Program-made: the position numbers and the translations under genes
Notes under the pieces: model-generated
The model's input: only the letters and a program-made list of their open reading frames with translations
What the model was told of the DNA's origin: nothing
The model's database searches: none
Shown here: positions 13,631-16,170 of the stretch, piece after piece
Numbering within the stretch: position 1 is the first letter of the stretch
Layout of the letters: every line of letters begins with the position of its first letter
NCBI GenBank assembly: GCA_025928415.1
Contig: JAICJK010000010.1
Coordinates: forward strand, 1-16,170
Direction of reading: 5' to 3'
Source of the DNA: Solirubrobacteraceae bacterium
GTDB taxonomy: Bacteria > Actinomycetota > Thermoleophilia > Solirubrobacterales > Solirubrobacteraceae
DNA length: 16,170 nt

Positions 13631-14653
13631 GTGCACCGTCCGCAGCGCCTGGTCGCCCCCCTCCTGGCGGTGGCGCTCGCCCTCCTCGCGGGCGCCTGCG
13701 GGCAGTCGTCCTCGGCGCGCCCCGACGCGTCCGCGACGCTCGAGCTCGACTTCCAGCCCAACGCGGTGCACGTCGGCATCTACCTCGCCCTGGCGCGCGA
13801 CTACACCGGCGCGGAGGGTGTCGACCTGTCGGTCAAGGCGCCCACCGCGTCGACCGACAGCGTGAAGCTGCTGACGACCGGCCGCGCCGACTTCGCCATC
13901 CTCGACATCCACGACCTGGCGCTCGCGCGCCAGCAGGGCAAGGACCTGGTCGGCGTGATGGCCGTCGTCCAGGGCCCGCTGGCCAGCGTCATCGCCCCGG
14001 CCGGCGTGCGCACGCCGCGCGACCTCGAGGGGCGGCGCGTCGGCGTGACCGGGCTGCCCTCCGACGACGCGGTGCTGGACTCGATCGTCCGCGGCGCCGG
14101 CGGCGATCCCGCGAAGGTGCGCAAGACCACGATCGGCTTCGACGCGGTCCCCGCCCTGCTGTCCGGCAAGGTCGCCGGCGCGACGGCGTTCTGGAACGCC
14201 GAGGGCGTCGCGCTGAACGCCAAGGCGTCCTCCCGCGGGCCGTTCCACGCCTTCCGCGTCGACCGCTACGGGGCGCCGTCCTACCCGGAGCTGGTGCTGA
14301 CCGTGACCCGCCAGACGCTGGACGACGACCCCGCGCTCGTGGGCGCCACCGTCCGGGCGCTGCAGCGCGGCTATCGCGCGGCGCTGATCGACCCGGACAG
14401 CGCGGTGGAGGCGCTCGTCGAGGCCGATCCCGGGCTCGACCGGAACCTGATGGCCTCCGAGCTCGACGCGGTGCAGCCGCTCTTCCAGGCCGACGACGGC
14501 ACGGTGGGGACCTTCGACGAGCCCGCCCTGGCGCGCTGGGCGCAGTGGGAGCGCCGCTTCGGGATCGTCCGCCGCGCGCCGGACGTCGCGCGCGCCTTCT
14601 CCCCGCACCTCGCGCGCGTCGGCGCCGCCGAGGCCAAGCAGGACAGCGGCTGA
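13631..14653 (+). CDS. THI5/NMT1-like substrate-binding lipoprotein of an ABC importer
   Basis: The 340-residue protein starts with a short basic region, a hydrophobic helix (8-20) and a lipobox ending LAGAC, so Cys23 would be lipidated and the protein anchored outside the membrane. The mature part begins with LDFQPNAVHVGIYLALARDY (39-58), the opening strand pattern of NMT1/THI5-like periplasmic-binding proteins (ThiY and RibY type). DSVKLLTTGRADFAI (76-90) and RTPRDLEGRRVGV (127-139) are further family blocks. Members bind thiamine-pyrimidine precursors, riboflavin or related compounds, and the ligand here is unknown. No permease or ATPase gene is adjacent, so the transporter partners must be elsewhere. 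The neighbouring divergent fbiC uses a riboflavin-pathway intermediate, which makes a flavin-like ligand worth considering but unproven. Confidence 0.82.
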   Translation: MHRPQRLVAPLLAVALALLAGACGQSSSARPDASATLELDFQPNAVHVGIYLALARDYTGAEGVDLSVKAPTASTDSVKLLTTGRADFAILDIHDLALARQQGKDLVGVMAVVQGPLASVIAPAGVRTPRDLEGRRVGVTGLPSDDAVLDSIVRGAGGDPAKVRKTTIGFDAVPALLSGKVAGATAFWNAEGVALNAKASSRGPFHAFRVDRYGAPSYPELVLTVTRQTLDDDPALVGATVRALQRGYRAALIDPDSAVEALVEADPGLDRNLMASELDAVQPLFQADDGTVGTFDEPALARWAQWERRFGIVRRAPDVARAFSPHLARVGAAEAKQDSG

Positions 14654-14702
14654 CGCCGGCACGGCCGGGACGACGGGCACGGCGCGGATGCCGAGGCCGC
14701 CG

Positions 14703-15068
14703 CTACTGCGCGCGGACCCGGCGGAACTCCTGGCGGACCGACTCGGGCCGCCCCCACCCCTGGGTGATCTCGACGCGGCCGGAGCGCACCTCGCGCACCG
14801 CGAGCTCGCCCTCGATGCCCGCCTCGTCGAGCAGCTTCAGCGTGCCGTGGACGACCGACGGCGCGGCCGCGTGGCCGAAGCGGTGGGCGATCAGCACCCG
14901 CCAGTGCCAGTCGTGCTCGGAGTAGGGCTGCGCGTTGGTGGTGACCATGTAGGTCGCCGCGTCGATGTAGCGGTCCTCGTCGAAGATGCGCACGTCGATC
15001 TCGAGGTCCGTCCAGTCGTCGGGCAGGGACTCGAGGACCGTGGCGAAGGTGTCGGCGAGGGACGGCAT
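14703..15068 (-). CDS. Conserved-looking hypothetical protein, 121 residues
   Basis: I do not recognise the family. The protein is soluble, acidic in its first half and basic at its end. Features are an N-terminal helix (SLADTFATVLESLP), a short strand rich in Asp (DLEIDVRIFDEDRYIDAATY, 21-40), an aromatic and His-rich segment (YSEHDWHWRVLIAHRFGH, 49-66) and a charged C-terminal strand pair. There are no cysteines and no obvious catalytic triad. Codon third positions are nearly all G or C, so it is real coding. The start ATG at 15068 follows TACGCT by seven bases; an AGGAGG lies 14 bases upstream of the ATG, which is too far for a normal ribosome site. It shares a 26-bp divergent promoter gap with the ygfZ-like gene, suggesting joint expression. 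Confidence 0.75.
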   Translation of the reverse strand: MPSLADTFATVLESLPDDWTDLEIDVRIFDEDRYIDAATYMVTTNAQPYSEHDWHWRVLIAHRFGHAAAPSVVHGTLKLLDEAGIEGELAVREVRSGRVEITQGWGRPESVRQEFRRVRAQ

Positions 15069-15075
15069 CGGCTGC

Positions 15076-15085
15076 AGCGTACCCT
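15076..15085. promoter_or_regulatory. Overlapping divergent -10 elements (TACGCT minus, TACCCT plus)
   Basis: The ten bases agcgtaccct read TACCCT on the plus strand (15080-15085) and TACGCT on the minus strand (15081-15076). They share the central TA. The plus element is nine bases before the ATG at 15095 and the minus element seven bases before the ATG at 15068. Two polymerases could not occupy both at once. Confidence 0.5.
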
Positions 15086-15094
15086 CCTGATGAG

Positions 15095-16066
15095 ATGACG
15101 CCGCTCGCCGCGCAGAGCACCGACTGGGAGGCGATCACCCGCGCCTGCGGGCTGGTCGACCGCTCCGAGGCGGGCAAGCTCGCGCTCACCGGGCCGGAGG
15201 CCGCGGCGTTCCTCGGCGGCCAGGTCACCAACGACGTCGAGGCGCTGGGACCCGGCAGCGGCTGCTACGCGGCGCTGCTGACCAACAAGGGCAAGATGCT
15301 CGCCGACCTGCGGGTCCTCGCCATCTCCGAGCCCGGCCCCGAGCTGCTGCTGCTGACCGAGCGCGCGGCGCTGCAGGCGCTGTTCGACGTGCTGCGCCGC
15401 GCGGTCATCGGGTGGGGCGCCGAGCTGCACAAGCGGACCCTGCAGCAGGGCCTGCTGTCGCTCGTGGGCCCGCGGGCGCGCGCGATCGCGGGCGCGGAGG
15501 ACCTTCCCGCCGACGAGCACGCCAACCGCCGCGGCGAGGTCGCCGGGCGGCCGGTCGTCCTGATCGCCACCGACGCCGGCGTGGACGTCGTCTGCGCGGC
15601 GGAGGACGTCGACGCGGTGCGCGCCGCGCTGGTCGCCGCCGGCGCCGCGCCCGTCGCCGAGGCGGCGGCCGAGGCGCTGCGGGTCGCGACGGGGCGCCCG
15701 CGCTACGGCGTCGACCTCGACGACACCGTGATCCCGCAGGAGGCGGGGCTCAACGCCCGCGCCGTGTCGTTCTCCAAGGGCTGCTACGTCGGGCAGGAGA
15801 CCGTGGCCCGGCTGCACTACAAGGGCAAGCCCAACCGCCACCTGCGCGGCCTGGAGCTGAGCGCGGAGGCGCAGCGCGGCGACGTCCTGCGCAAGGGCGA
15901 CCGCGACGTCGGGCGCCTGGGCAGCGTCGCCGTCGTGCCCGGCCGCGGGCCCCTTGCCCTCGGGCTCGTGCGCCGCGAGGCGGAGCTCGGGGACGTGCTC
16001 GCGGTCGGCGACGGCGACGAGGGCATCACCGCCCGCGTCGTCGAGCTGCCGTTCGGCGGCCTCTAG
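15095..16066 (+). CDS. ygfZ: YgfZ/GcvT-like folate-binding protein
   Basis: The 323-residue protein belongs to the GcvT-related YgfZ family, which binds tetrahydrofolate and helps maintain certain iron-sulfur enzymes. The diagnostic motif KGCYVGQE (228-235, with conserved Cys230) is intact and is followed by TVARLHYKGKPNRHLRGL. The N-terminal part shows LALTGPEAAAFLGGQVTNDV (28-47) and GCYAALLTNKGKMLADLRV (56-74), both typical. Length matches the bacterial family. The start ATG at 15095 lacks a Shine-Dalgarno and follows a -10 element by nine bases. The stop TAG shares the tetranucleotide CTAG with the stop of the convergent gene on the right. A role in supporting the two-cluster FbiC enzyme nearby is possible but only a guess. 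Confidence 0.92.
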   Translation: MTPLAAQSTDWEAITRACGLVDRSEAGKLALTGPEAAAFLGGQVTNDVEALGPGSGCYAALLTNKGKMLADLRVLAISEPGPELLLLTERAALQALFDVLRRAVIGWGAELHKRTLQQGLLSLVGPRARAIAGAEDLPADEHANRRGEVAGRPVVLIATDAGVDVVCAAEDVDAVRAALVAAGAAPVAEAAAEALRVATGRPRYGVDLDDTVIPQEAGLNARAVSFSKGCYVGQETVARLHYKGKPNRHLRGLELSAEAQRGDVLRKGDRDVGRLGSVAVVPGRGPLALGLVRREAELGDVLAVGDGDEGITARVVELPFGGL

Positions 16067-16170
16067 CGGCCGGCCGCGCGGCGCTCGCCGCGGCGGCGGT
16101 CCAGCGTGCCCGCGCGGCGGTCGGCGGGTCCGGCGCGGCGCTCGAGGCCGTGCGGGGCGCCGAGCGCCCG
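16063..16170 (-). CDS. C-terminal end of an Arg-rich protein (cut by window edge)
   Basis: Read on the minus strand from the window edge, one frame is open for 35 codons and ends in TAG at 16065-16063. Nearly every codon ends in G or C. The tail is strongly basic, with a loose seven- to eight-residue repeat (ERRAGPA, DRRAGTL, DRRRG, ERRAAGR). Such tails occur on RNA-binding proteins and helicases, but the composition alone does not identify the protein. Its stop and the ygfZ stop overlap in the palindrome CTAG. The alternative is that these 104 bases are a non-coding GC-rich spacer. Confidence 0.4.
   Translation of the reverse strand, partial: RALGAPHGLERRAGPADRRAGTLDRRRGERRAAGR

Noticed and set aside
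11352..13865. 837-codon plus-strand open frame opposite fbiC
   Set aside because: No recognisable domain and shadow-type composition. fbiC on the other strand has two intact radical-SAM motifs.
1..16170. Search for CRISPR arrays, tRNA genes, IS elements, toxin-antitoxin pairs and phage genes
   Set aside because: No repeated spaced units, no tRNA-like cloverleaf with a GTTCGA-type arm, no transposase or integrase motif and no recognisable toxin or antitoxin pair was found by eye.

Overview
The window is very GC-rich (mostly well above 70% by eye, with codon third positions almost all G or C). It encodes a nearly complete coenzyme F420 pathway, including a fused CofG-CofH (FbiC). Together with promoter elements that sit almost against start codons, this suggests a high-GC actinobacterium. 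A Thermoleophilia/Solirubrobacterales-type organism is my best guess, but it is an inference because no rRNA or marker gene is present. No tRNA, rRNA, CRISPR array, transposase or phage gene was seen.

Layout. (1) 1-642: the tail of a truncated plus-strand gene, then a visibly lower-GC minus-strand gene for a DUF4234-like small membrane protein, with its own promoter near 752-780. (2) 839-2662: a divergent pair, a multi-span membrane protein of unknown role (minus) and a crotonase-family enoyl-CoA hydratase/isomerase (plus). (3) 2679-4627: a minus-strand DHA2-type drug exporter translationally coupled to a downstream MerR-family regulator, with a perfect 16-bp dyad in front that is a good operator candidate. 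(4) 4728-7712: a tight plus-strand operon npdG-cofD-cofC-cofE in which every junction overlaps (TGATG, ATGA, ATGA). (5) 7766-8448: an 18-codon small ORF with a strong ribosome site, a VOC/glyoxalase-fold gene, and a 53-codon unknown small ORF. (6) 13562 down to 8446 on the minus strand: fbiC, greA (sharing GTGA) and a secreted S15/CocE-type hydrolase whose stop codon appears to have been lost. (7) 13631-14653: a THI5/NMT1-like substrate-binding lipoprotein divergent from fbiC. (8) 14703-16066: a divergent pair, an unknown 121-residue protein and a YgfZ/GcvT-like folate-binding protein, driven by overlapping back-to-back -10 elements. (9) 16063-16170: the Arg-rich C-terminus of a gene that enters from the right.

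How the genes work together. FbiC makes the deazaflavin chromophore Fo. CofC and CofD activate and attach the phospho-linker. CofE adds glutamates. NpdG couples F420H2 to NADP(H). The window lacks the nitroreductase-like domain that reduces dehydro-F420-0 in mycobacteria, so that step is unexplained if the phosphoenolpyruvate route is used. The two F420 loci lie only about 3.6 kb apart and face each other across the VOC and hydrolase genes.

No single unambiguous new system is present. The strongest unusual signals are: a single-base odd palindrome at 8442-8452 that can give a stop codon to only one of two convergent genes; a recurring TANNNT element 6-9 bases before start codons (likely leaderless transcription), including a 10-bp divergent promoter; and a well-supported 18-residue small ORF placed between the cof operon and the VOC gene.
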